From RGIG2000 sp045612665 (GTDB taxonomy: Bacteria > Bacillota > Clostridia > Oscillospirales > CAG-272), in the NCBI GenBank assembly GCA_045612665.1, contig JAZKZO010000052.1, positions 1-64,000 on the forward strand: DNA of 64,000 bases. Direction: 5' to 3'. How positions within the stretch are numbered: the stretch's first letter is position 1; every line of letters starts with the position of its first letter. Of this stretch, positions 49,927-58,742 are shown piece after piece. The notes beneath the pieces were generated by a model that saw only the letters and a program-made list of their open reading frames with translations, ran no database searches and was not told the DNA's origin. Made by a program: the position numbers and the translations under genes.

Positions 49927-50295
49927 TTATTTCTTCTTGTTAGCTATCGTCTTTGCAGGACCTTTTCTGGTTCTTGCATTTGTCTTTGTTCTTTGTCCTC
50001 TTACAGGAAGACCTTTTCTGTGTCTGGTTCCACGATAGCAGTTAATTTCTACCAGACGCTTGATGTTGAGTGCTACTTCTCTTCTGAGCTCACCCTCAAC
50101 GTGGTAATTTGTTTCGATTTCCTCACGAAGCTTCGCGATTTCATCTTCTGTCAAATCTTTTGCGCGCTTGTCAGGATCGATTTCTGTCTTAGCGAGAATG
50201 TCCTGTGCGCTCTTAAGTCCGATACCGTAAATGTATGTCAAAGCAATTTCAACACGCTTTGCGTTCGGAATATCAACACCAGCTATACGAGCCAT
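49927..50295 (-). CDS. rpsM: 30S ribosomal protein S13
   Basis: Head protein contacting the P-site tRNA and the 50S subunit, 122 residues. MARIAGVDIPNAKRVEIALTYIYGIG at the start and RGTRHRKGLPVRGQRTKTNARTRKG near the end are diagnostic. It follows rpmJ by 49 bases. Confidence 0.98.
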   Translation of the reverse strand: MARIAGVDIPNAKRVEIALTYIYGIGLKSAQDILAKTEIDPDKRAKDLTEDEIAKLREEIETNYHVEGELRREVALNIKRLVEINCYRGTRHRKGLPVRGQRTKTNARTRKGPAKTIANKKK

Positions 50296-50344
50296 TTGTT
50301 TTTCACCTCATTAAATATTGGTTTGAATATTGGTTTGGTTTGAA

Positions 50345-50458
50345 TTAGCCCTGTCTCTGTTTGTGCTTAGGATTTTCGCAGATAACCATAACGGTACCTT
50401 TTCTCTTAATAATCTTGCACTTATCACAGATTTTCTTTACGGAAGGCTTTACTTTCAT
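50345..50458 (-). CDS. rpmJ: 50S ribosomal protein L36
   Basis: The smallest ribosomal protein, 37 residues, starting MKVKPSVKKICDKCKIIKRKG. Zinc ligands C11, C14, C27 and H32 are all present (zinc-binding form). The ATG at 50458 is correct although the frame is open further upstream. It follows infA by 16 bases. Confidence 0.97.
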   Translation of the reverse strand: MKVKPSVKKICDKCKIIKRKGTVMVICENPKHKQRQG

Positions 50459-50474
50459 TATGAAACCACCTTTC

Positions 50475-50693
50475 TTATTTAGCACGCCATGTGATACGGC
50501 CCTTTGAGAGGTCATAAACTGAAACCTCAACTGTTACCTTATCACCGGGCAGAATTCTTATATAGTTTAATCTGAGCTTTCCTGAAATATGGGCAGTTAC
50601 AATGTGTCCATTAGGAAGCTTTACCTTGAAGGTCGCGTTAGGAAGTGCTTCCGTTACAACGCCCTCAAATTCAACAACATCATCTTTTGCCAT
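50475..50693 (-). CDS. infA: Translation initiation factor IF-1
   Basis: OB-fold factor that blocks the ribosomal A site during initiation, 72 residues. EFEGVVTEALPNATFKVKLPNGHIVTAHISGKLRLNYIRI-type family sequence is intact and ends KGRITWRAK. A 115-base structured spacer precedes it. Start has AAAGGAGTA upstream. Confidence 0.98.
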   Translation of the reverse strand: MAKDDVVEFEGVVTEALPNATFKVKLPNGHIVTAHISGKLRLNYIRILPGDKVTVEVSVYDLSKGRITWRAK

Positions 50694-50808
50694 TGATATA
50701 CTCCTTTAAATTTTAGGTAATCTTATTTTTGATTCTTCGTAAGTAAGTGACTTATACGAATTCTCTGCCACCTTGATTTCAGCCGCGCAAGGGGCATTTA
50801 GTTATTCA

Positions 50809-51567
50809 CTAGTCGATTTTAGTCAAGAGAATGACACCGTTATTTGTAACTGCTACGCTATGCTCATAATGAGCGGAAAGCTTAGAGTCCTTAGTAACGA
50901 CTGTCCACTTATCTCCGAGCACGCGCACCTCGTGAGTGCCCTCGTTAATCATAGGCTCAATTGCGAGAGTCATACCGGGATAAATTCTCGGTCCACGGCC
51001 TGCAGTTCCGTAGTTAGGAACATTAGGGTCCTCGTGAAGCTTAGCGCCCACGCCGTGTCCAACAAACTCGCGTACTACCGAGAAGCCCTGCGCCTCAGCA
51101 TATGTCGATACAGCATTACCGATATCGCCGATTCGAGGATTCTCTGCGTTTTCGACAGCCTTTATAGCCTCGAAAAAGCTTTGGGTTGTAGCATCAATGA
51201 GCTTTTGTGCTTCGGGTGAAATTTGACCAACTGCGAAGGTATTCGCGCTATCTCCTGTGAAGCCGTGCCATGTAGCCCCTACATCGATTTTTACGATGTC
51301 GCCATTTTTAAGTATCTTTTTATGCGAGGGAATACCGTGTATAACCTCATCATTGACACTTATACAAGCGCTTCCAGGGAATCCGCCATATCCGAGAAAT
51401 GTTGGCTTTGCACCACATTTCTCGATATATTTACGAATTTTATCGTCGATTTCCTTAGTAGTTACGCCCTCGTGAATCATTTCCTTAGCAACGAGAAGAG
51501 CCTCACCGGTAATTCTACCGGCAACCTTCATTATCTCGATTTGCTCAGGTGTTTTAAGTTGAATCAT
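50809..51567 (-). CDS. map: Methionine aminopeptidase type I
   Basis: Removes the N-terminal methionine after deformylation. The 252-residue protein has the five metal ligands of the family: Asp in KIDVGATWHG, Asp in FTGDSANTF, His in EFVGHGVG, Glu in LAIEPMIN and the last Glu near HYEHSVAV. Adjacent to adk (3 bases), the usual secY-adk-map order. Confidence 0.97.
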   Translation of the reverse strand: MIQLKTPEQIEIMKVAGRITGEALLVAKEMIHEGVTTKEIDDKIRKYIEKCGAKPTFLGYGGFPGSACISVNDEVIHGIPSHKKILKNGDIVKIDVGATWHGFTGDSANTFAVGQISPEAQKLIDATTQSFFEAIKAVENAENPRIGDIGNAVSTYAEAQGFSVVREFVGHGVGAKLHEDPNVPNYGTAGRGPRIYPGMTLAIEPMINEGTHEVRVLGDKWTVVTKDSKLSAHYEHSVAVTNNGVILLTKID

Positions 51568-51570
51568 ACT

Positions 51571-52221
51571 TTAAGCGATTGCGTCTTCGATTGCCTTAAG
51601 AGTAAGTGCGGTTGTATCAGCAACCTCTTCTTGACCCTCAACCAATGAAAGAACGCCCTTCTTACCATAGAATTCTTTAAGAGGCTCGGTTTGAGCATGA
51701 TAGATTTCCAATCTGCTCAAAACAACCTCAGGAGCATCATCCTTACGGATTATGAGCTTTTCTCCGCACTTGTCGCAGAATTCGCCCTTAGCCGAAGGCT
51801 TATAAACGGTGTGGTATGATGCTCCGCATGGGCAGACACGTCTGCCGGACATGCGTTCAACAATTTTATCATCCTCTACCTCGATGCTGACAACGCAGTT
51901 GATACCAACTCCCATTTTGTCAAGCGCCTCAGCCTGCGGAACTGTTCTGGGGAAGCCGTCAAGGATAAATCCGTTTGCACAGTCATCCTTTGCAAGTCTT
52001 TCAGCAATAATGCCGATTACAACCTCATCAGGAACGAGCGCTCCCTTTTCGGTGTAGGACTTTGCAGCCAAGCCCATCTCAGTATTGTTTTTAATTGCCT
52101 CTCTGATCATATTACCTGTTGAGATGGTAGGAATACCATACTTTTCAGCAACGATGTCAGATTGTGTTCCCTTGCCTGCACCAGGTGCGCCAAGGAATAT
52201 CATTTTGAGATTCTTACTCAT
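51571..52221 (-). CDS. adk: Adenylate kinase
   Basis: Interconverts ATP+AMP and two ADP. The 216-residue long-form enzyme has the P-loop GAPGAGKGTQ (11-20), TGNMIREAI for AMP binding, and DGFPRTVPQAE near 86-96. The lid carries a zinc knot (CPCGASYH...CDKCGEK). The first pair is C-x-C, one residue shorter than the usual C-x2-C, which may alter the zinc site. Lies between secY and map. Confidence 0.97.
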   Translation of the reverse strand: MSKNLKMIFLGAPGAGKGTQSDIVAEKYGIPTISTGNMIREAIKNNTEMGLAAKSYTEKGALVPDEVVIGIIAERLAKDDCANGFILDGFPRTVPQAEALDKMGVGINCVVSIEVEDDKIVERMSGRRVCPCGASYHTVYKPSAKGEFCDKCGEKLIIRKDDAPEVVLSRLEIYHAQTEPLKEFYGKKGVLSLVEGQEEVADTTALTLKAIEDAIA

Positions 52222-52237
52222 GAGTTTTCTCCTTATA

Positions 52238-53578
52238 TTATTCGAGGAAACCTTTGTAGTGACGCATTGTCATTTGAGCTTCCATATCTCTTACTGTTTC
52301 AAGGATTACGCCTACAACGATGATTATAGAAGTACCGGAGAATGCAATGCTTGAGAACATTCCCGAGTAATCCTTAACCACTGGAATGTAAGACATAATA
52401 AGATGAATTACGAGTGGGAGTACGGATACAACTGAAAGGAACAATGCTCCTATGAGTGTGATTCTTGAAAGAACCTTTGATATAAAGTCGGAGGTTGCCT
52501 TACCAGGACGAATACCTGGGATAGAACCGCCGTTCTTTTGCAAGTTACCTGAAACCTCAATCGGATTGAATGAGATTGCTACATAGAAGTATGCGAATGC
52601 AACGATAAGAACGAATTGCAATACTACATATACCCAAGAGGTGCTAGCAAAGATATTAAGGAATCCGTGCCAGAATGTGCCCTCCTTTGGAGTATCAAAG
52701 AACATAGCGATTGTTGCAGGAAGTGTAAGAATTGCGTTTGCGAAGATGATAGGCATAACACCTGTCATATTGAGCTTAATCGGGAGATTAGAGCTTTGTC
52801 CGCCGTACATCTTTCTACCAACAACCTTCTTTGCATACTGTACAGGAATTCTACGCTCACTGTCGGTGATGTAGATAATGAACCACATCATTGCGAACAA
52901 GAGAATCAAGTAGCAAATAGGATATACGATTGAGAATACGAGGTCGCTAACCTTTGCACCACCGATGCTCTTTACAAGATTTGCAATAAAGCCGATGAGT
53001 GTTGAAGGTACGCGTGATACGATGTTTGCGAAAAGGATGATTGAAATACCGTTACCGATACCCTTCTCATTTACCTTTTCAGCGAGCCACATTACAAGTG
53101 ATGAACCAGCTACGAAGCAAGCAACGATTACGAATGCGAAGAACACGCCAGTGTAGTCTTTTCTGATTGCACCGTAGTTCTTAAGCAAGAAGTAGTAACC
53201 GATACCTGTGATGATAGCGATTGCGATTGTAATGTAACGAGTAATTTGAGCTATTTTGTCCTTACCCTCTTCGCCTCTCTTAGCGAGTCTTTCAAGTGCA
53301 GGAATTGCAATTGTAAGAAGCTGAATTACAATAGAAGCTGTGATGTAAGGTGATACTCCGAGAGCGAACAATGTCGAATACTCGAAAGCAGATCCTGAAA
53401 GGATGCTTACGAATCCGAGAATTGAGCTTGAGTCGAAGCTATCAAGCAATGCACCGCTTTCTACGAATGGTACAGGTAGGCAAGCACCTACTCTGTAAAT
53501 AAGAACGATGAAGAGTGTGAACAATAGCTTTTTCTTTAAATCTGGAATTTTCCAGGCGTTAGCTAAAGTACGAAACAT
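52238..53578 (-). CDS. secY: Preprotein translocase subunit SecY
   Basis: Channel subunit of the Sec translocon. The 446-residue protein has ten membrane helices, the start LANAWKIPDLKKKLLFTLFIVLIYRVGACLPVP (family-typical), the plug region, and GIRPGKATSDFISKVLSRITLIGA near 350-373. It is two bases after rplO, so coupled to it. Confidence 0.98.
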   Translation of the reverse strand: MFRTLANAWKIPDLKKKLLFTLFIVLIYRVGACLPVPFVESGALLDSFDSSSILGFVSILSGSAFEYSTLFALGVSPYITASIVIQLLTIAIPALERLAKRGEEGKDKIAQITRYITIAIAIITGIGYYFLLKNYGAIRKDYTGVFFAFVIVACFVAGSSLVMWLAEKVNEKGIGNGISIILFANIVSRVPSTLIGFIANLVKSIGGAKVSDLVFSIVYPICYLILLFAMMWFIIYITDSERRIPVQYAKKVVGRKMYGGQSSNLPIKLNMTGVMPIIFANAILTLPATIAMFFDTPKEGTFWHGFLNIFASTSWVYVVLQFVLIVAFAYFYVAISFNPIEVSGNLQKNGGSIPGIRPGKATSDFISKVLSRITLIGALFLSVVSVLPLVIHLIMSYIPVVKDYSGMFSSIAFSGTSIIIVVGVILETVRDMEAQMTMRHYKGFLE

Positions 53579-53580
53579 AA

Positions 53581-54021
53581 TTATTTCACCTCAGCTTTTC
53601 CGCCTGCAGCCTCAATTTTCTCCTTAGCTGTTGCTGAGAAAACTGTTGCTACTACAGTGAGAGCTTTTTTGAGTTCACCGTTACCGAGCACCTTAAGTCC
53701 ATCGCAAGCCTTTGAAACCATACCCTTGTTCATAAGTGTTTCAAGAGTTACAGTTGTGCCTTTTCTGAAAGAGTTAAGAGCGCTAACGTTAATAATAGCG
53801 TATTCTTTACCAAATTTATTATTGAAACCTCTCTTAGGGAGTTTTCTGTAAAGTGGGAGCTGTCCGCCTTCAAATCCAGGTCTTACGCCACCGCCTGAGC
53901 GTGCATTCTGACCCTTGTGGCCCTTACCTGCGGTCTTACCGTTACCAGAGCCTGGACCTCTTCCCTTGCGCCAAGCTGCCTTTGCTGATCCGGCAGCGGG
54001 TGAAAGTTCATGGAGCTTCAT
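53581..54021 (-). CDS. rplO: 50S ribosomal protein L15
   Basis: Late-assembly large-subunit protein, 146 residues. MKLHELSPAAGSAKAAWRKGRGPGSGNGKTAGKGHKGQ and GGVRPGFEGGQLPLYRKLPKRGF are diagnostic. Precedes secY by two bases. Confidence 0.98.
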   Translation of the reverse strand: MKLHELSPAAGSAKAAWRKGRGPGSGNGKTAGKGHKGQNARSGGGVRPGFEGGQLPLYRKLPKRGFNNKFGKEYAIINVSALNSFRKGTTVTLETLMNKGMVSKACDGLKVLGNGELKKALTVVATVFSATAKEKIEAAGGKAEVK

Positions 54022-54097
54022 TTTTTATCCTCCTTGTTGAAATTGATTTTGTGTAATTGATTTGTTGAACCAATTTCTGCCCTTTGGCAGTCTAAGG

Positions 54098-54277
54098 TTA
54101 CGCGTTTTCTACAGTTACGAGATGACCGATAACCTTCAATTTGCCTGCCAAAACCTGATCGTTTGCGAGAACGATGCTGTCACCAATCTTGGTAAGGCCA
54201 AGAGATTTTGCAGTTGCCTTTTGGTTAGGCTTGGAAGCAATAAGACTCTTTGCAAGTGTTACTTTAACCTTTTCCAT
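54098..54277 (-). CDS. rpmD: 50S ribosomal protein L30
   Basis: A 59-residue large-subunit protein starting MEKVKVTLAKSLIASKPNQK and ending GHLVTVENA. The ATG at 54277 has a GGAAGA-type site; the frame is open upstream into rpsE but that is overlap only. It sits between rpsE and rplO as expected. Confidence 0.96.
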   Translation of the reverse strand: MEKVKVTLAKSLIASKPNQKATAKSLGLTKIGDSIVLANDQVLAGKLKVIGHLVTVENA

Positions 54278-54290
54278 CTTATCTTCCTCC

Positions 54291-54791
54291 TTAGCCCAAC
54301 TTTGTCGCGTCAACGCCGCGAGTCTTTGCAACTTCTTCAGCAGTTCTAAGTGCCTTAAGTCCTTCAAATGTAGCCTTAACTACGTTTGTCTTGTTGTTAG
54401 AACGAAGGCTCTTAGCTCTGATATTCTTTATACCAGCAAGCTCAAGTACTGCACGAACAGTCTGTCCTGCGATAATACCAGTACCGAGTGAAGCTGGCTT
54501 GAGAAGCACGGTGCCTGCACCGAACTTTCCGATTACTTCATGTGGGATTGTAGTATCCTTCATTGCTACGGTAATCATGTTCTTCTTAGCATCTTCGATT
54601 CCCTTACGGATAGCGTCTGGAACCTCAGCTGCCTTACCGAGACCGTAACCTACGTGACCGTTGCCATCACCAACAACCATAAGAGCTGTGAAGCGAGCGA
54701 TACGACCACCCTTTACTGTTTTGGATACACGGTTGAGTGCAACCATTTTCTCTTTGAGATCAAGGGTTGCTGCGTCAATCTTTGTTGCCAT
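54291..54791 (-). CDS. rpsE: 30S ribosomal protein S5
   Basis: Body protein involved in decoding accuracy, 166 residues. VALNRVSKTVKGGRIARFTALMVVGDGNGHVGYGLGKA and the GSASLGTGIIAGQ-type loop (KPASLGTGIIAGQTVRAV) are intact. 13 bases before rpmD. Confidence 0.98.
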   Translation of the reverse strand: MATKIDAATLDLKEKMVALNRVSKTVKGGRIARFTALMVVGDGNGHVGYGLGKAAEVPDAIRKGIEDAKKNMITVAMKDTTIPHEVIGKFGAGTVLLKPASLGTGIIAGQTVRAVLELAGIKNIRAKSLRSNNKTNVVKATFEGLKALRTAEEVAKTRGVDATKLG

Positions 54792-54868
54792 TTTAAATTT
54801 CTCCTCTATGTTTAATTAAATAAGTGAATTAAACAGTGTACAAACCGAAGTCTTGTTTAAGACAAGAA

Positions 54869-55228
54869 TTAGAACTTAAGTCCGCCTTCTCTTGCGCCTG
54901 CTGCAAGCTCCGATACACGTCCGTGATATACATAACCGCCACGGTCAAATACTACTGTGTCGATTCCCTTTGCGAGTGCCTTTTCAGCAATCATAAGGCC
55001 AACCTTCTTAGCTGCCTCTTTGTTGCTTCCGATTCCTTCGAAGCCAGCCTCCTGAGTAGAAGCGGAAACGAGTGTTACTCCTGCTACGTCATCAATGATT
55101 TGGCAAGAGATGTTCTTGTTTGAACGATATACGCAAAGACGAGGACGCTCAGCTGTTCCGGAAATCTTTCCACGAACTCTTGCGTGTCTCTTAAGGCGTT
55201 GTGCGTTGCTATCTTTTCTTGATACCAT
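54869..55228 (-). CDS. rplR: 50S ribosomal protein L18
   Basis: 5S rRNA-binding protein, 119 residues. RLKRHARVRGKISGTAERPRLCVYRSNKNI near 11-40 and VFDRGGYVYHGRVSELAAGAREGGLKF at the end fit the family. A 77-base spacer follows before rpsE. Confidence 0.98.
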   Translation of the reverse strand: MVSRKDSNAQRLKRHARVRGKISGTAERPRLCVYRSNKNISCQIIDDVAGVTLVSASTQEAGFEGIGSNKEAAKKVGLMIAEKALAKGIDTVVFDRGGYVYHGRVSELAAGAREGGLKF

Positions 55229-55246
55229 CTTTGTCGTCTCCTTTCA

Positions 55247-55789
55247 TTATTTACCAGTCTTACCGGCTTTACGGCGAATCTTTTCGCCCTCATATTTGAT
55301 ACCCTTGCCCTTATATGGCTCAGGTGCTCTCTTAGAACGGATAAATGCTGCTGTTTCGCCAACGAGCTGCTTATCAATTCCCTTAACGATGATTGTGTTT
55401 GCATCTGGAACCTCGAATGTGATTCCCTCTGGAGCGTCAACGATAACTGGATGTGAATATCCGAGTGTGATGTTGAGGCTCTTGCCCTGCAATGCTACTC
55501 TGTAACCAACGCCTGTGATTTCAAGCTTCTTGGAATAGCCAGCTGTAACACCAACAACCATGTTATTGATGAGAGTTCTTGTAAGACCGTGAAGTGCACG
55601 ATCTTCCTTTTCGTCGCTTGGACGAGCTACTGTAAGTGTAGCGCCATCAAGAGCAACGATCATTCTATTGTGATAGTTCAAGCTCAATGTACCCTTTGGG
55701 CCCTTTACTGTAATTACAGAGTTAGCCTTGTCGATGTTTACATCAACGCCAGCAGGAACAGTGATTGGAGCTCTTCCGATTCTTGACAT
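55247..55789 (-). CDS. rplF: 50S ribosomal protein L6
   Basis: Factor-binding-region protein, 180 residues, two L6 repeats. MSRIGRAPITVPAGVDV at the start and PEPYKGKGIKYEGEKIRRKAGKTGK at the end are diagnostic. 18 bases from both neighbours. Confidence 0.98.
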   Translation of the reverse strand: MSRIGRAPITVPAGVDVNIDKANSVITVKGPKGTLSLNYHNRMIVALDGATLTVARPSDEKEDRALHGLTRTLINNMVVGVTAGYSKKLEITGVGYRVALQGKSLNITLGYSHPVIVDAPEGITFEVPDANTIIVKGIDKQLVGETAAFIRSKRAPEPYKGKGIKYEGEKIRRKAGKTGK

Positions 55790-55807
55790 GTCCTTTTCCT
55801 CCTATAA

Positions 55808-56203
55808 TTACCAAACAAATGCGAGAACTTCGCCGCCAACATTTTCATGTCTAGCCTTTTTGTCTGTCATAATGCCCTTTGATGTGGATACGATTGCGAT
55901 GCCGAGGCCGTTCATAACCTTTGGCATATCCTCGCAATTTGAGTAGATACGAAGACCTGGCTTTGAAACTCTACGGATACCGTGAATTACTCTTGCCTTG
56001 CCCTCATACTTAAGGGTGATTCTGATAACACCCTGCTTTCCGTCTTCGATAACGGATACAGCCTTGATGTAGCCCTCTTCGAGAAGAATGTCAGCGATTG
56101 CCTTCTTCATGTTAGAAGCAGGAACATCTACTGTTTCGTGCTTTGCATTGCTCGCATTTCTAATTCTTGTGAGCATATCTGCGATTACGTCTGAAATTTG
56201 CAT
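55808..56203 (-). CDS. rpsH: 30S ribosomal protein S8
   Basis: 16S rRNA-binding primary assembly protein, 131 residues. DVIADMLTRIRNASNAKHE near 5-23 and the C-terminal GIAIVSTSKGIMTDKKARHENVGGEVLAFVW. In E. coli S8 represses the spc operon; here a 122-base structured spacer precedes its gene. Confidence 0.98.
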   Translation of the reverse strand: MQISDVIADMLTRIRNASNAKHETVDVPASNMKKAIADILLEEGYIKAVSVIEDGKQGVIRITLKYEGKARVIHGIRRVSKPGLRIYSNCEDMPKVMNGLGIAIVSTSKGIMTDKKARHENVGGEVLAFVW

Positions 56204-56325
56204 TTTAATTTCTCCTTTTATGCAAGTATTTAATTCTTGCTGCCACTAAAAAGTGACGGCATATCGGTGGTTAAACAATTGTTTCCTTCCGATAGATGGA
56301 GTGAGCGCTGAGCGCCCGTGCTGTT
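56204..56325 (-). other. Structured spacer between rpsN and rpsH
   Basis: No gene. In the transcript, CCGAT-type arms (56263-56267 with 56289-56293) and a CACT/AGTG hairpin (56244-56255) are possible, plus GGCGCT-like inverted sequence near 56310. Could be a regulatory leader of rpsH; weak evidence. Confidence 0.3.
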
Positions 56326-56511
56326 TTACCAGCTTGCTTTCTTTACGCCTGGGATTTCGCCTGCGTAAGCTCTTTCACGGAAGCAAATACGGCAGATGCC
56401 ATACTTACGAAGATAACCGTGAGGTCTGCCACAGATTTTGCAGCGGTTGTATTCTCTTGTGGAGAATTTCTGCTTCTTCTGCTGTTTGAGTACCATTGCT
56501 TTCTTAGCCAT
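56326..56511 (-). CDS. rpsN: 30S ribosomal protein S14, zinc-binding type Z
   Basis: A 61-residue short S14. Two C-x2-C pairs (CKICGRPHGYLRKYGICRIC) bind zinc. The short zinc form is usual in Gram-positive bacteria. 14 bases after rplE. Confidence 0.98.
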   Translation of the reverse strand: MAKKAMVLKQQKKQKFSTREYNRCKICGRPHGYLRKYGICRICFRERAYAGEIPGVKKASW

Positions 56512-56525
56512 TTTAAATCCTCCAA

Positions 56526-57065
56526 TTATTTAGCAAATGGAGCGCCCATAAGTGTAAGGAGCTCTTTTGCTTCTTCGTCGGTATTTGCGGTTGTTACGAA
56601 TGTGATATCCATACCACGAATCTTGTCAACCTTATCGTACTCGATTTCAGGGAAAATCAACTGCTCACGAAGACCCATGGAGTAGTTACCGTGGCCATCA
56701 AAGCCGTTAGGATTGATACCCTTAAAGTCACGAACTCTTGGGAGAGCGAATGTGAAGAGTCTATCCATAAACTCATACATCTTCTCGCCACGAAGTGTAA
56801 CCTTAACACCAATCTTTACGCCCTCACGGAGCTTAAAGTTAGCAACGCTCTTTCTAGCGTAGGTAGGAACAGCCTTCTGTCCTGCGATCATTGAAATTTC
56901 CTCGATGATGCTATCGATAACCTTTGCGTTATCCTTTGCATCGCCTGCACCAACGTTGATTACAATCTTGTTAAACTTTGGAATCTGCATTGGGCTCTTG
57001 TATCCGAACTTGCTCATGAGAGCAGGAGCAACTTCGTTCTTATAAAGATCTGCAAATCTTGCCAT
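56526..57065 (-). CDS. rplE: 50S ribosomal protein L5
   Basis: 5S rRNA- and P-site tRNA-contacting protein, 179 residues. KIVINVGAGDAKDNAKVIDSIIEEI near 32-56 and GLREQLIFPEIEYDKVDKIRGMDITFVTTA near 133-162 are typical. 14 bases before rpsN. Confidence 0.98.
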   Translation of the reverse strand: MARFADLYKNEVAPALMSKFGYKSPMQIPKFNKIVINVGAGDAKDNAKVIDSIIEEISMIAGQKAVPTYARKSVANFKLREGVKIGVKVTLRGEKMYEFMDRLFTFALPRVRDFKGINPNGFDGHGNYSMGLREQLIFPEIEYDKVDKIRGMDITFVTTANTDEEAKELLTLMGAPFAK

Positions 57066-57081
57066 TTTCAGTTACCCCCTA

Positions 57082-57396
57082 TTAAAGTTCCTTGCCGCAT
57101 TTTGCGCAAACGCGGATTTTATTGCCGTCCTCGATCTTGTGTGCAACTCTTGTAGCCTTTTCGCATGACTTGCAATAGATCTGAACCTTTGAAGCGTACA
57201 TAGCGCCTTCAACCTTGATAATACCACCGGTTTCGCCCTGTCTTCTTGGCTTTGTGTGCTTTGTAACAATGTTAGCACCCTTAACAATAACCTTCTTTTC
57301 GTCTGGGCTTACAGCGAGTACTTCACCCTTAACACCCTTATCGTCTCCGGAGATAACAATAACGGTATCGCCTGTCTTAACATGCATCTTATTCAT
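57082..57396 (-). CDS. rplX: 50S ribosomal protein L24
   Basis: Assembly-initiator protein, 104 residues, with a KOW motif (KTGDTVIVISGDDKGVKGEV near 7-26). The C-terminal region has two C-x2-C pairs (YCKSC and VCAKC), a zinc-ribbon-like end found in many bacterial L24 proteins. Confidence 0.98.
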   Translation of the reverse strand: MNKMHVKTGDTVIVISGDDKGVKGEVLAVSPDEKKVIVKGANIVTKHTKPRRQGETGGIIKVEGAMYASKVQIYCKSCEKATRVAHKIEDGNKIRVCAKCGKEL

Positions 57397-57412
57397 TATT
57401 ATTTCCTCCTAA

Positions 57413-57781
57413 TTAAAGAACTTCTGGTGCAAGAGAAAGAATCTTTGTAAATTCCTTTTCACGGAGCTCTCTAGCCACTGGGCCAAAGATACGTGTTCCT
57501 CTTGGTGTCTTATCTTCTTTTACTATAACAGCTGCGTTCTCGTCGAACTTAATGTATGAACCGTCAGCGCGGTGAACACCCTTAACGCTTCTTACAATAA
57601 CAGCCTTAACAACGTCGCCCTTCTTAACAATACCGCCAGGAGCAGCCTTCTTTACTGAGCATACAACTACGTCACCGATGTTAGCATATCTTCTGCCTGT
57701 ACCACCGAGAACTCTGATGCAAAGAAGCTCCTTAGCGCCTGTATTGTCGGCAACCTTCATTCTGCTTTCTTGCTGAATCAT
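57413..57781 (-). CDS. rplN: 50S ribosomal protein L14
   Basis: Intersubunit-bridge protein, 122 residues. MIQQESRMKVADNTGAKELLCIRVLGG at the start and RIFGPVARELREKEFTKILSLAPEVL at the end are diagnostic. A 65-base gap separates it from rpsQ. Confidence 0.98.
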   Translation of the reverse strand: MIQQESRMKVADNTGAKELLCIRVLGGTGRRYANIGDVVVCSVKKAAPGGIVKKGDVVKAVIVRSVKGVHRADGSYIKFDENAAVIVKEDKTPRGTRIFGPVARELREKEFTKILSLAPEVL

Positions 57782-57846
57782 TTTTATCCTCCTAATAAGG
57801 TTTCCCTATACTCGGCACATATTAAATGTACCCTTATACGGATTAA

Positions 57847-58104
57847 TTATTTTGCCTTTTCTATGATTTGAACGAGGCGCCATCTCTTTGTCTTTGAAAG
57901 AGGTCTTGTTTCCATAACCTCGATCTTGTCGCCTACGTTGCACTCATTCTTTTCGTCGTGAGCGTGGATCTTTGTTGTACGCTTGATAATCTTGCCGTAA
58001 ACTGCGTGCTTTACATTATCCTGGATTGCAACAACTACTGTCTTGTCCATCTTATTGCTAACAACAATACCAACTCTTGTTTTTCTCAAGTTGCGTTCTG
58101 TCAT
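57847..58104 (-). CDS. rpsQ: 30S ribosomal protein S17
   Basis: Primary 16S-binding protein, 85 residues, OB-fold. RNLRKTRVGIVVSNKMDKTVVVAIQDNVKH near 3-32 and ETRPLSKTKRWRLVQIIEKAK at the end. 17 bases after rpmC. Confidence 0.98.
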   Translation of the reverse strand: MTERNLRKTRVGIVVSNKMDKTVVVAIQDNVKHAVYGKIIKRTTKIHAHDEKNECNVGDKIEVMETRPLSKTKRWRLVQIIEKAK

Positions 58105-58121
58105 AACTCTTTATCCTCCAA

Positions 58122-58310
58122 TTATGCGTTCTTCTCGTTGAGAATGGTCTTTACGCGTGCGATGTCCTTCTTAACATCTGCGATCTTGTGAGGATTGTCG
58201 AGCTGGTTAATAGCATGTTGGAAACGAAGGTTGAAAAGCTCTTGCTTAAGTTCCTTCAACTTCTTTTCCAAGTCTTGTGAAGACATTTCTCTGATTTCAT
58301 TAGTTTTCAC
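58122..58310 (-). CDS. rpmC: 50S ribosomal protein L29
   Basis: Two-helix protein at the tunnel exit, 62 residues: MKTNEIREMSSQDLEKKLKELKQELFNLRFQHAINQLDNP. Only three bases after rplP. Confidence 0.97.
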   Translation of the reverse strand: MKTNEIREMSSQDLEKKLKELKQELFNLRFQHAINQLDNPHKIADVKKDIARVKTILNEKNA

Positions 58311-58313
58311 AGC

Positions 58314-58742
58314 TTATTCCTCCACTTCCTCGATTTGCTCCTTCACCATAAACTTACATTTAATGGGAAGTTTGTGCATTGCAAGACGCATAGCCTCTCT
58401 TGCAATCTCTTCAGATACGCCGTCCATTTCGAACATTACTCTACCTGGCTTAACAACAGCTGCCCAGTACTCTGGTGAACCCTTACCGGAACCCATACGA
58501 GTCTCAGCTGGCTTTTCTGTGATAGGCTTATCAGGGAATATTTTGATCCAAACCTTACCACCACGACGGATATATCTTGTCATAGCGATACGGGCTGCTT
58601 CTATCTGATTTGCGTGAATCCAAGCAGGCTCCATAGCAACAAGGCCATACTGACCGTTTGTTATGGTGTTACCTCTTGAAGCCTTACCTTTAAGGCGGCC
58701 TCTTTGAACACGTCTGTATTTTACTCTCTTAGGCATTAACAT
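58314..58742 (-). CDS. rplP: 50S ribosomal protein L16
   Basis: A-site region protein, 142 residues. MLMPKRVKYRRVQRGRLKGKASRGN and WIKIFPDKPITEKPAETRMGSGKG are family signatures. Start codon overlaps the rpsC stop by one base (TAATG), giving coupling. Confidence 0.98.
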   Translation of the reverse strand: MLMPKRVKYRRVQRGRLKGKASRGNTITNGQYGLVAMEPAWIHANQIEAARIAMTRYIRRGGKVWIKIFPDKPITEKPAETRMGSGKGSPEYWAAVVKPGRVMFEMDGVSEEIAREAMRLAMHKLPIKCKFMVKEQIEEVEE

